A stretch of 12,756 nt of DNA from Oxalobacteraceae bacterium (GTDB lineage Bacteria; Pseudomonadota; Gammaproteobacteria; Burkholderiales; Burkholderiaceae_D): the NCBI GenBank assembly GCA_003132085.1, contig PKWO01000159.1:245-13000 (forward strand), in the 5' to 3' direction. The translations under genes were made by a program, and so were the position numbers. The notes beneath the pieces were generated by a model. That model was not told where the DNA came from, searched no databases, and saw only the letters and a program-made list of their open reading frames with translations. Shown in pieces: positions 1 to 6,778 of this stretch; within the stretch, counting starts at the first letter, position 1, and each line of letters starts with the position of its first letter.

Positions 1-279
1 CTGCGGGTTGAACTCAAATCGTCCGGTGTCAAAGTGGTCACGATTAGCCCCGGCTATATCGATACGCCGATGACGCAGGGTAATTCATACACGATGCCGT
101 TCCTGATGCCGGCGCACAAATTCGCCGGCGCCGCCGCGGTTGCGATCGCTGCCGGCACCAGTTATGCGGTCATTCCGTGGCAGATGGGAGTGGTCGCCAA
201 ACTGTTGCGGCTGATGCCGAATGCGGTCTACGATTGGGTGTTTTCCAAGGCTCCGCAGAAGACGCGACGCGCGCATTAG
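1..279 (+). CDS. Short-chain dehydrogenase/reductase, 3' end only
   Basis: The reading frame is open from the first base of the window and stops at TAG 277-279, so only the last 92 residues are visible. The segment reads VKVVTISPGYIDTPMT, which is the stretch after the catalytic YxxxK in classical SDR oxidoreductases (the PG motif that closes over the nicotinamide, followed by a T/M-rich substrate loop). The rest is a hydrophobic, basic C-terminal tail (IPWQMGVVAKLLRLMP) of the kind seen in SDRs that act on lipid-like or membrane-associated substrates. The Rossmann nucleotide-binding part and the catalytic Tyr/Lys lie upstream of the window. The substrate cannot be deduced. The next gene starts 55 bases downstream on the same strand, so the two could be cotranscribed, but nothing connects their functions. 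Confidence 0.85.
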   Translation: MRVELKSSGVKVVTISPGYIDTPMTQGNSYTMPFLMPAHKFAGAAAVAIAAGTSYAVIPWQMGVVAKLLRLMPNAVYDWVFSKAPQKTRRAH

Positions 280-334
280 GCCTGCCAATGAACCCCGACG
301 AGATTCGGATTCCACCTGTTGCGGCGCATCCGGC

Positions 335-1153
335 ATGAAATTAATCGACGCCGTCGGGCACCGGCACAGCGCGGTTGAGATGCGACAAGCGCCGCCCCGG
401 ATCGTGTCCCTGGTGCCGTCGATCACCGAATTGTTGTGCGATCTGGGTTTGGCGCACTGGCTGGTCGGGCGCACCGGTTTTTGCGTGCATCCGGCCGCGG
501 CCGTCGCCGGCATCGCGAAGGTGGGCGGCACCAAAGATGTCAATGTCGGGAAAATCCGGGCGCTGGCAGCCACGCATCTGATCGTCAATATCGATGAAAA
601 CCAGAAACCGACGGTGGAGGCGCTGGCGCAGTTTGTTCCGCACGTTATCGTCACCCATCCGCTGGCGCCGTCCGATAACGTGACCTTGTACCGGCTGCTG
701 GGCGGAATCTTTGGCGCCAGCGGCCAAGCGGAGCTGCTGTGCAGCGCCTATGAACGCGAATACGAAGCGCTGCTTGCGCTGCCGGCGCGGCCATCCAAAA
801 CCGTCCTGTACTGCATCTGGAAAGACCCGTGGATGACCGTCTCGCCCGATACCTATATTGCGGCGATGCTGGGTTTAATCGGTTGGCGGCATTGGCGCGC
901 CGACTCCGGTAGTGGTGTTGACGATTCGGCGCGCTATCCGCAATTTGCCTGGAACGCCGATCTGGTCGATGCCATCGACGATGTGCTGTTGTCGAGCGAA
1001 CCTTACCGCTTTACCGAAACCCACGCATCCGCATTGGAACAGCAGACCGGCAAGCCGGTGCATCTGGTCGATGGGGAGATGCTGTCCTGGTACGGCAGCC
1101 GGGCCATTCAGGGGTTGCGCTACCTTCAGGAACTGGCGCGCATTTACCGGTAA
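335..1153 (+). CDS. BtuF-like helical-backbone metal receptor (cobalamin-binding-type) protein
   Basis: This 272-residue protein begins ...PRIVSLVPSITELLCDLGL, the signature N-terminus of periplasmic class III binding proteins of the BtuF/FhuD type, which bind corrinoids, haem or siderophores with two lobes joined by a rigid helix. Further family features are VGRTGFCVHP (around 44-53), VGGTKDVN (64-71) and IWKDPWMTVSPDTYI (around 165-179). The frame is open back to 221, but the upstream residues are Arg-rich and unlike the family, so I chose ATG 335; ATG 380 is also possible. No convincing Shine-Dalgarno precedes either start. Neither start yields a signal peptide, which is odd for a protein whose relatives work in the periplasm. 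No btuC/btuD transporter genes are adjacent. The fold is fairly sure, but the ligand (cobalamin or other) is only inferred. The gene converges with the minus-strand hydrolase, with 45 bases between their stops. Confidence 0.75.
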   Translation: MKLIDAVGHRHSAVEMRQAPPRIVSLVPSITELLCDLGLAHWLVGRTGFCVHPAAAVAGIAKVGGTKDVNVGKIRALAATHLIVNIDENQKPTVEALAQFVPHVIVTHPLAPSDNVTLYRLLGGIFGASGQAELLCSAYEREYEALLALPARPSKTVLYCIWKDPWMTVSPDTYIAAMLGLIGWRHWRADSGSGVDDSARYPQFAWNADLVDAIDDVLLSSEPYRFTETHASALEQQTGKPVHLVDGEMLSWYGSRAIQGLRYLQELARIYR

Positions 1154-1198
1154 TTGCGCTGCGCCGGCACGCGGACGATCGCGCGCGCGGCCGGCCTC

Positions 1199-2272
1199 TC
1201 ACAGGCGGAACCGGATGATTCCATCGGTGTCGACAGTGCGCCGCAAGATGCCATCGAACCACAGCTTATGCAAATGTGCCAACGCCTCGCCGAGCGCAAA
1301 AGAGAGTTGATGCGCGTCTAGCGGGCGTGGAAACATCACCGGCACGATATCGGCGGCGGACTGCGGCGTCCGGCATGCCTCCACCACCTCGGCCAAGCGC
1401 GCTGCGTGATGCTGGTTCAATTGGGTAATGCGGGTATGCAAGCCGTAAAAAGGTTTGCCGTGCGACGGCAGGACCAGCGTGTCGGACGGCAACGCGTTGT
1501 ATTTGGCGAGCGAATCGAGGTACAGTTGAACCGGATTGGCTTCCGGTTCAATCGCAAATACGGAAACGTTGGTTGAAATACGCGGCAGGACCATATCGCC
1601 CGAGATCAGCAGATTCAATTCGGCGCAATACAATGAAGCATGTTCCGGAGCATGGCCGAAGCCGGTGATGACGCGCCACGCCCGCTGCCCGCCGCCCGCT
1701 CCGATCATCACGTCTTGGCCTTCCTGCATGCGGGTGTAGGCCAGCGGCACGGAAGGCACCAGCGACGCGTAATAATTTTTGCGCGCTTGCAGTTTTTCCA
1801 GCATGGCCGGATCGCTCAATCCATGCCGTTGGAAGTGGGGAAACATCGCGGTGCCGTCGACGCCGGGCAGCGACGCGGACATCATGCGCGCAAACGTATA
1901 TTCGGCCGCCGTCATCCACAGCGGCGCCGACCAGCGCCGGCACAGCCAGTCGGCCAGTCCGACATGGTCGGGATGGCAATGCGTGGCGATGACCCGCAGT
2001 ATCGGCAAGCCGCGCAACCGGTTGGCGAAGATGCTCTCCCAGGCGGTGCGGGTGGCGTCGTCGGCAATGCCGCAATCGACTGCGGTCCAGCCGCGCACCG
2101 GGCCGCTGCCTTGGTCGAGTTCGTCTTCCAGCAACCACAAGTTGATATGATTCAGTGCGAACGGCAAGCCCATGCGCAGCCAAAGTATGCCGGGGGCAAG
2201 CTCGAACACGGTGCCGGATTCCGGCAGCATGTCGCCAAACGGGTAGTCAAGTTGCGATTCAAGAGGATTCAT
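1199..2272 (-). CDS. Metallo-beta-lactamase-fold hydrolase
   Basis: The product is 357 residues from ATG 2272. The zinc-binding motif THCHPDHVG is at residues 97-105 (His98, His100, Asp102, His103). Later metal ligands are in GHAPEH (His207), SGDMVLP (Asp226) and PSHGKP (His271). After the MBL core a C-terminal helical stretch of about 80 residues (LDAHQLSFALGEALAHLHKL) resembles the winged-helix tail of the LACTB2/glyoxalase-II-like hydrolases. Such enzymes hydrolyse thioesters, esters or RNA, and the substrate cannot be fixed here. The frame is open upstream to 2413, but those extra 47 codons run through a 121-bp palindrome and are Arg-rich, so I reject them; ATG 2272 is followed by a normal MBL N-terminus. 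Only a weak GAG lies upstream of this start. The gene is monocistronic and converges with the BtuF-like gene. Confidence 0.85.
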   Translation of the reverse strand: MNPLESQLDYPFGDMLPESGTVFELAPGILWLRMGLPFALNHINLWLLEDELDQGSGPVRGWTAVDCGIADDATRTAWESIFANRLRGLPILRVIATHCHPDHVGLADWLCRRWSAPLWMTAAEYTFARMMSASLPGVDGTAMFPHFQRHGLSDPAMLEKLQARKNYYASLVPSVPLAYTRMQEGQDVMIGAGGGQRAWRVITGFGHAPEHASLYCAELNLLISGDMVLPRISTNVSVFAIEPEANPVQLYLDSLAKYNALPSDTLVLPSHGKPFYGLHTRITQLNQHHAARLAEVVEACRTPQSAADIVPVMFPRPLDAHQLSFALGEALAHLHKLWFDGILRRTVDTDGIIRFRL

Positions 2273-2276
2273 CAAA

Positions 2277-2503
2277 GATCTCGTAAAAAGGGGGAGGATA
2301 TGCTTTCGGGCACCTCTAAAAATTGCCCAAAGTGCCCAATCTCGAACCTCCGGTGCTCTGTGTACACTGCGTACACGTCCGCTCCTCGGCTCGACCTTGG
2401 GCACTTTTGGCAATTTTTAGAGGTGCCCTTAAATTGATACGTCTATAAAACGAGGTGTTAGACGGTTTGGAAATAGCACGGCTCCGTAAAATTTTACGAG
2501 ATC
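2277..2503. repeat. Outer 12-bp inverted repeat pair bracketing the palindrome
   Basis: GATCTCGTAAAA at 2277-2288 recurs as its exact reverse complement TTTTACGAGATC at 2492-2503, enclosing the 121-bp palindrome. The right copy is part of a perfect 14-bp palindrome CGTAAAATTTTACG (2485-2498), directly followed by ATCGGAATCCGAT (2501-2513), another perfect dyad. The left copy lies immediately 5' of the hydrolase ATG on the minus strand. These may be nested element ends or an operator present twice. Confidence 0.5.
2308..2428. repeat. 121-bp palindromic element (MITE-like or IS remnant)
   Basis: The left arm 2308-2338 (begins GGGCACCTCTAAAAATTG) and right arm 2398-2428 are inverted copies over 31 bases with one mismatch (2328 against 2408); the pairing extends one further base to 2339/2397. 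The middle is imperfectly palindromic around the same centre (2368) and ends in a tip GTGTAC 2360-2365 / GTACAC 2371-2376. I see no target-site duplication at its borders and no transposase gene. It could be a non-autonomous mobile element, a solo remnant of an IS with long terminal inverted repeats, or a bidirectional transcription-blocking hairpin. It lies just upstream of the minus-strand hydrolase and downstream of the sigma-54 activator, so it may affect transcription between them. Confidence 0.75.
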
Positions 2504-2737
2504 GGAATCCGATATTGACCAAATATGATGAAAGTCGCCGGGGCAAGATGAACAAGCCGCGTGGTAGATGAGAGATTGGAATGGCCGTGCAAATGGGGCG
2601 CGATTCGACGTTGCTTTGTAAGTTTATCTCACTGAATGCGAAGCAACTGCCACGGTCACTTGGTGAATCTAAGAGCCTGAGCAATGTTACGAGCGGATTT
2701 TCGGCAGCACCACAACAGCGTATCGCTGAACAATGCG
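2429..2737. other. Gene-free spacer between palindrome and activator 3' end
   Basis: I found no ORF with a plausible ribosome-binding site here; all frames are broken into short pieces. The stretch is AT-richer than its surroundings. It holds an inverted repeat CGTCTA 2440-2445 / TAGACG 2459-2464, the palindromes at 2485-2513, and a small CAGCG-TAT-CGCTG hairpin (2717-2729) just past the activator stop that lacks a T tract. The AT-rich, dyad-rich composition suggests an eroded insertion scar rather than a functional gene, but this is an inference. Confidence 0.5.
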
Positions 2738-4744
2738 TTATCTGTTAGAGGTGATCTTGCGATAGATGGTATTGCGCGACACGCCAAGCGTTTTGGCGGC
2801 AGCCGATACATTGCCGCCGTTCGCCTCAAGTGCGTTCTGGATGGCGGACAGTTTCATCTCTTCAAGATTAGCGTCGCTGGCGATCGAATGATTGGTATGG
2901 TGGCCGAGCGATTCGCTGGCTTCAACGCCGGCGATTCCCGGTGTTTCGAGATCGTCGAGAAAATCGTCCGGCAAATGTTCGCGCCGGATCTCGCGCTCAT
3001 CGCCGGCCATGACCATCGCCGTGCGCAACAGGTTCGTCAACTGCCGGAAGTTTCCCGGCCAGCTATGTCTCTTGAACAGTTCCATGATTTCAGGCGACAC
3101 AGTATGGCGAACATCGGTCGATTCGGCCGCGAGAATCTTCTCGATGACCGGTTCAAGATCGGTTCGCTCACGCAGCGGAGGCAGTTTTACCACCAGACCG
3201 TTCAGGCGGTAATACAGGTCTTCGCGGAATTCTCCCTTGGCGATCTGATCGCGCAGATTGCGGTTAGTGGCGCAGATCAGCTCGACATTGACCGGTATCG
3301 ATTTGGTACTGCCGAGTGGAGTGACCACGCGTTCTTGTAGTACGCGTAATAGGCGCGCCTGCAGATTCAGCGGCATGTCGCCGATTTCGTCCAGGAACAG
3401 CGATCCGCCATTGGCTTGCAGGATTTTTCCGACGCTGCCTTTCTTGCGTGCACCGGTAAAGGCGCCGTCTTCGTAACCAAACAGTTCCGACTCGATCAAA
3501 GTCTCTGGAATCGACGCGCAGTTGACTGCAACGAATGGACCCTTCGCACGCGGAGAATCGTTATGGATGGCCTGCGCCAGCAATTCCTTGCCGGTACCTG
3601 TTTCCCCCACCACCAGGATCGGAATGTCGCGCCCCAGCACCTTGTGGACCTTGTCGATCACGGCGGCAATCTGCGGATCGCCGGTGTTTAGGTAGCGCAA
3701 ACCCGACAGGCGTCGGCTGGCCTGTTCGGCGTGCAGGTGACCGGCGGCGTCATTTTGCTTGGGGCTCGTTTCGGCAACATGCTGGAACACGTTGTTGGTC
3801 AAGCGTAATTGCGCACGGCCGCACACCCGTACGCCATTATTCAAGCAAAGGCTCAGCAGGCCGGGCGCGGCGGTACGGTAATGATCAAACAAGGCGGAAA
3901 CAGGTAGACCGAACAGCGAACTGAAGGTGTGCGATTGCAGCGCGATCAGCGATAGTCCAAGCTGAAACAGGCCGATCCGGTTGGCCGACAGGAAACGTCC
4001 GCCCGGCGTGAAAGAGGCGATGCCTTCCATCAACGTGCCGATGAACTCCGGACGTGGATGGAAGTGCAAGGTGATCGCGTCCTGGAACGCCGCCGAAAAC
4101 AATTGATTCTCAATCATTTGCGCCGACATGCGTACTAGCGCCATGGTGTGTTTATGGTAACTGCGCTGGTCGCCGGTGACATCCAGTACGCCGATCACTT
4201 TGCCCTGATAGTCGAGAATAGGTGCGGCGGAGCAAGTCAGGAAATGATTGGCGCGCAAATAGTGTTCACCCGCATGGACCATCGTCGGTTTTTGCTCCGC
4301 GATCGCAGTGCCGATCGCATTGGTGCCCTTGCTTTCCTCCGACCAGGCGACACCTGGATTGAGAGCAACCCGATTCGCTTTTTCGAGAAAATCGTCGTCG
4401 CCCAGCGTGTGCACGATCAAACCATGTGCATCCGTCAGGAGCACCATGTTATGGGTATTGATGATTTGCTCGTAGAGTGTTTCCATGACCGGCACCGCAT
4501 GCGTGTGCAAGAGCTGGTTTTGTTCAATCAATACCGACAAATCGGTCCGGCCCATGGGGCTGAACTCCGGTTCCATGTCTTCGGTCAGTCCGTAGGCGGC
4601 GGATCGTCGGTGTGATTCTTCTATCATGATTGGGCCGTCGCACGCAGAAAGCGTGCCAGCCGGAAACTTCTGATTTTTCCCGGTGGGCGACGGCTCTGAC
4701 GAGCTCTTTTTGTCGCGCAAATCTTGGTCTCCTGCCCGCTCCAT
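2738..4744 (-). CDS. AcoR-type sigma-54-dependent transcriptional activator
   Basis: This is a 668-residue bacterial enhancer-binding protein. An N-terminal GAF-type sensory region (about 70-215) carries the AcoR-family hallmarks SEESKGTNAIGTAI (135-148) and HYLRANHFLTCSAAPI (161-176). A second, PAS-like region (about 230-320) follows. The AAA+ domain (about 350-590) has Walker A GETGTGKE (380-387), the sigma-54-contacting GAFTGA loop (427-432), Walker B LFLDEIG (449-455) and REDLYYRLN (507-515). The usual WPGNVREL is WPGNFRQL here (562-569). A Fis-type helix-turn-helix closes the protein (about 632-666, NVSAAAKTLGVSRNTIYRKI). ATG 4744 is preceded at 7 bases by AGGAG, which fixes the start. 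Such activators respond to small molecules such as acetoin, alcohols or aldehydes and need -24/-12 promoters. It is divergent from the cytochrome gene, and four sigma-54 promoters follow in the window, so it is very likely their activator. The effector is unknown. Confidence 0.95.
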   Translation of the reverse strand: MERAGDQDLRDKKSSSEPSPTGKNQKFPAGTLSACDGPIMIEESHRRSAAYGLTEDMEPEFSPMGRTDLSVLIEQNQLLHTHAVPVMETLYEQIINTHNMVLLTDAHGLIVHTLGDDDFLEKANRVALNPGVAWSEESKGTNAIGTAIAEQKPTMVHAGEHYLRANHFLTCSAAPILDYQGKVIGVLDVTGDQRSYHKHTMALVRMSAQMIENQLFSAAFQDAITLHFHPRPEFIGTLMEGIASFTPGGRFLSANRIGLFQLGLSLIALQSHTFSSLFGLPVSALFDHYRTAAPGLLSLCLNNGVRVCGRAQLRLTNNVFQHVAETSPKQNDAAGHLHAEQASRRLSGLRYLNTGDPQIAAVIDKVHKVLGRDIPILVVGETGTGKELLAQAIHNDSPRAKGPFVAVNCASIPETLIESELFGYEDGAFTGARKKGSVGKILQANGGSLFLDEIGDMPLNLQARLLRVLQERVVTPLGSTKSIPVNVELICATNRNLRDQIAKGEFREDLYYRLNGLVVKLPPLRERTDLEPVIEKILAAESTDVRHTVSPEIMELFKRHSWPGNFRQLTNLLRTAMVMAGDEREIRREHLPDDFLDDLETPGIAGVEASESLGHHTNHSIASDANLEEMKLSAIQNALEANGGNVSAAAKTLGVSRNTIYRKITSNR

Positions 4745-5069
4745 GATTTAACTCCTGTTGCCCAATGAAGACAGCATGATCTCTTTTTCGGTCAGGCGGT
4801 TCATTAATGTAGCACCTGTTCCGAAATGGTACAAACGGAAGTGACGTGTGTTTGCGCACTCCGCATGCAACACGATGCTCAGCCCGCTCCGCGGCGACAT
4901 TGGGTTCCAAGATGCTACGCGTATAGCGCGATACATACAAGCGGATATTCATACAGCGCCGGTCGACGGCGCCGACCAGGGAACGTCCGATGCGGTGTGG
5001 TAACGCCGGCTTGGCATGCCAATTGCCTTATCTCCTCGTAAATATTCCACACTCTTCAGGAGACACCTC
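4745..5069. promoter_or_regulatory. Divergent control region between activator and cytochrome c-550 genes
   Basis: This 325-base gap must hold both the activator's own promoter and the cytochrome promoter. Two similar 17-base dyads stand out: TGTTCC-N5-GGTACA (4817-4833) and GGTTCC-N5-GCTACG (4903-4919), 86 bases apart. They lie about 110-200 bases upstream of the -24 element, the usual distance for enhancer-binding-protein sites. A related motif recurs before the nosR-like gene (8669-8704). They are candidate upstream activating sequences for the AcoR-like protein. I could not recognise a sigma-70 promoter for the activator with confidence. Confidence 0.4.
5012..5026 (+). promoter_or_regulatory. 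Sigma-54 (-24/-12) promoter of the cytochrome c-550 gene
   Basis: TTGGCATG-CCAA-TTGC (5011-5026) matches the consensus YTGGCACG-N4-TTGC with the invariant GG (5013-5014) and GC (5025-5026) exactly 12 bases apart. The predicted start is near 5038, giving a leader of about 32 bases before ATG 5070. The -24 element lies within a perfect 12-bp palindrome TTGGCATGCCAA. Confidence 0.88.
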
Positions 5070-5543
5070 ATGAAACTCGATGCCCCCTTCATTGCACGCT
5101 GCCTTTTATCCGGTGCAGTCGCGCTGGCTCCCATGTACGGACTGGCCCACGGCGATGTAACGCCGCATGCCGTCGATACGCAGTCGTTGCCATCGCTTGG
5201 CGACCAATGGCGCACTGAAAACCCATATCGCGGATTGCCGGAAGCAGTCAAAGTTGGGGCCTCCGCTTACACGCAGAATTGCGCGCGCTGCCACGGGTTG
5301 GAAGCGATATCAGGAGGTATGTCACCGGATTTGCGCCTACTTGACGCCGACTGCACGGTACTGAAAGATGACGCCAAGAAACAAGCCTGCTACAAGGAAG
5401 TCGATACTTATTTTGTCACTGCGGTGCAGCAGGGCGAGTTGCGTAACGGCACGGTCTACATGCCCCCTTTCGAAAAAGTCTTCAATCAGGAAGCTATTTG
5501 GGCGATCAAGGCCTACCTTGAAACCCGGCGCGATACAAATTAA
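5070..5543 (+). CDS. pedF: Periplasmic cytochrome c-550, PedF type
   Basis: The product is 157 residues. A signal peptide covers about 1-26 (cleavage likely in YGLA|HG). A single haem-binding CARCH is at 71-75, with Met131 in YMPPF as the likely sixth ligand. The segments HGDVTPHAVDTQSL and SAYTQNCARCHGLEAISGGMSPDLR match what I recall of PedF, the cytochrome c that accepts electrons from PQQ-dependent ethanol dehydrogenases in Pseudomonas. Two further cysteines (95 and 107) may form a disulfide, also usual in that family. ATG 5070 has AGGAG 8 bases upstream; the frame is open to 5016 but those codons overlap the promoter. It is the first gene after a sigma-54 promoter and probably cotranscribed with the binding-protein gene 78 bases downstream. 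Role: electron transfer from the PQQ dehydrogenase at 6779-8521 to the respiratory chain in the periplasm. Confidence 0.92.
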   Translation: MKLDAPFIARCLLSGAVALAPMYGLAHGDVTPHAVDTQSLPSLGDQWRTENPYRGLPEAVKVGASAYTQNCARCHGLEAISGGMSPDLRLLDADCTVLKDDAKKQACYKEVDTYFVTAVQQGELRNGTVYMPPFEKVFNQEAIWAIKAYLETRRDTN

Positions 5544-5544
5544 G

Positions 5545-5568
5545 CGTTGCGAGGTATTGCTTGCAACG
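5545..5568 (+). other. Intercistronic RNA hairpin after pedF
   Basis: CGTTGCGAG (5545-5553) pairs with CTTGCAACG (5560-5568) over nine bases including one G-U pair, with a six-base loop. It begins two bases after the pedF stop. There is no T tract, so it is not a standard terminator. It may stabilise the pedF mRNA or lower expression of the downstream binding protein relative to the cytochrome. Confidence 0.5.
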
Positions 5569-5621
5569 TGTACATGTTTCGTTGCCGCTAAAACAAATAG
5601 GACACCCTGAAGGATCACATC

Positions 5622-6455
5622 ATGCGTAATTTTTTGCGTCTCGCCGTGCTGGCAACCTTGTGCTTTTCCTCTGCCACGTTTTGCACCAGTGCATCGGCGC
5701 TGGCCGATGACGAAAAAGTCGGGCCGGCCGGCATATTGAAAGTGGCGGTCTACAATGATTTCGCGCCATTCTCGGCCAATGGCGTCGGGATCGATGTCGA
5801 CCTGGCGCGAGCGTTGGCGAAAAAATTGGGATTGAAGCTGAGCCTGTTGCAGTTCAAAGCGGGTGAAGACCTCAACGATGATCTGCGCAACATGGTATGG
5901 AAGGGCCATTATCTCGGATATGGCCCGGCAGATGTGATGTTACATGTGCCGGTTGACCGCAGGCTGATGGCAGCCAACGATCAGGTGCAGATTTTTGCGC
6001 CGTATTACCACGATACCGTGCGCCTGGTGCGGAGCACGAAAACGGTTCCGAGCTTCGACAATCTCGATTCGCTGCTTGGAAAGAAAATCGGCGTCGAGGG
6101 GGACTCAATCTCCGCGACCGTATTGCTTGGTGAACAGAACGGCAAATTTCGCGACGATGTAAAGATTTATACGAGCGCCATCGAAGCGCTCGAAAAGCTC
6201 AAGGCGGGGGAACTGGATGCTGTATTGGCCAGCCGTTCCGAAATTGAATTTGTCCTCAAGAGCAACCCTGACTATCCGTTGGAAGAGGTATCGTTTTCCC
6301 GTCTGCCGCGCCAAGGCTGGGTCGTGGGGATGGCGGTGAAGAAGGATGAGGTTGACCTTGCCAAGCAACTGCAGACGGCTACCAATGAATTGTTTGAGTC
6401 GGGCGAAATGGCGAAAATATTTTCCCAATACGGAGTCCAAGTCGTCAAGCCATGA
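5622..6455 (+). CDS. Quinoprotein-dehydrogenase-associated periplasmic binding protein (MxaJ/XoxJ-like)
   Basis: This 277-residue protein has a signal peptide of about 28 residues (hydrophobic stretch then SASALADDEK). The mature part starts GILKVAVYNDFAPFSANGVGIDVDLARALAKKLG, a type II solute-binding protein fold. It carries the segments DDLRNMVWKGHYLGYGPADVMLHVPVDR and FAPYYHDTVRLV, which I associate with the family found beside methanol and ethanol quinoprotein dehydrogenases (MxaJ, XoxJ). Those proteins are thought not to import solutes but to assist maturation or activation of the dehydrogenase; no ABC permease or ATPase genes are near, which agrees. AAGGA stands 7 bases before ATG 5622. 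It probably shares the sigma-54 transcript of pedF. Family assignment is strong; the molecular role is inferred from relatives. Confidence 0.88.
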   Translation: MRNFLRLAVLATLCFSSATFCTSASALADDEKVGPAGILKVAVYNDFAPFSANGVGIDVDLARALAKKLGLKLSLLQFKAGEDLNDDLRNMVWKGHYLGYGPADVMLHVPVDRRLMAANDQVQIFAPYYHDTVRLVRSTKTVPSFDNLDSLLGKKIGVEGDSISATVLLGEQNGKFRDDVKIYTSAIEALEKLKAGELDAVLASRSEIEFVLKSNPDYPLEEVSFSRLPRQGWVVGMAVKKDEVDLAKQLQTATNELFESGEMAKIFSQYGVQVVKP

Positions 6456-6778
6456 TGCTAAAAAGCCACTGGGAACGGTGCCATTGTGCCTATAGCCGTA
6501 ACTGCGCAGGTATGAATGGGTGTCCGTCTGCCCTGCGTATTTCTTCAGATGTTCGCCATATTGCGCCGACCTGCGCAAGCCTTGAAACGGATCTATCTGT
6601 GGCTTTCAGTTTTGTGACCGGTGATCGATTTTGACTCATGTATTTAGCGAGACTCATGCTGCTTTCCATCAATTTTCGCTGTGGACACCGATTCAAGAGG
6701 TGGCATGCGCTTTGCGTAGTAGTTATTGGTTGTTGATGTCATGAGAGTGATTTTTCCATTTGATAAAGGGGAGACGAG
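6456..6778. other. Control region upstream of the PQQ dehydrogenase
   Basis: No gene is visible in this 323-base stretch. Besides the sigma-54 promoter near 6701 it holds a 9-bp inverted repeat TGCGCAGGT (6503-6511) / ACCTGCGCA (6569-6577), about 130-200 bases upstream of the -24 element, where an activator could bind. The TGTTCC-type dyad seen before pedF and the nosR-like gene is not clearly present; the nearest is TGTTCG at about 6550. No clear terminator follows the binding-protein gene. Confidence 0.45.
6701..6715 (+). promoter_or_regulatory. Sigma-54 (-24/-12) promoter of the PQQ dehydrogenase gene
   Basis: TGGCATG-CGCT-TTGC fits the -24/-12 consensus, with GG (6702-6703) and GC (6714-6715) 12 bases apart. 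Predicted start is near 6727, giving a leader of about 52 bases. The -24 heptamer is identical to that of the pedF promoter. Confidence 0.88.

Noticed and set aside
221..334. N-terminal extension of the BtuF-like protein by 38 codons
   Set aside because: It overlaps the SDR coding end, is Arg-rich and is not signal-peptide-like.
2273..2413. N-terminal extension of the hydrolase by 47 codons
   Set aside because: The extension lies in the palindromic element, is Arg-rich, and does not resemble an MBL N-terminus; ATG 2272 gives the normal length.
1640..2437. 265-codon open frame on the plus strand
   Set aside because: It is antisense to the MBL hydrolase and runs through the palindrome; its composition (His, Arg, Gln, Ala rich) is typical of a shadow frame.
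2440..2465. GTTAGAC resembling an integron attC core
   Set aside because: No partner RYYYAAC core at a suitable distance and no integrase or cassette structure.
2717..2729. CAGCG-TAT-CGCTG hairpin as terminator of the activator gene
   Set aside because: The stem is only five pairs and no T tract follows on the minus strand.
4961..4977. GGTCG-N7-CGACC inverted repeat upstream of the pedF promoter
   Set aside because: Short arms in a GC-rich stretch are likely by chance, and there is no related copy at the other promoters.
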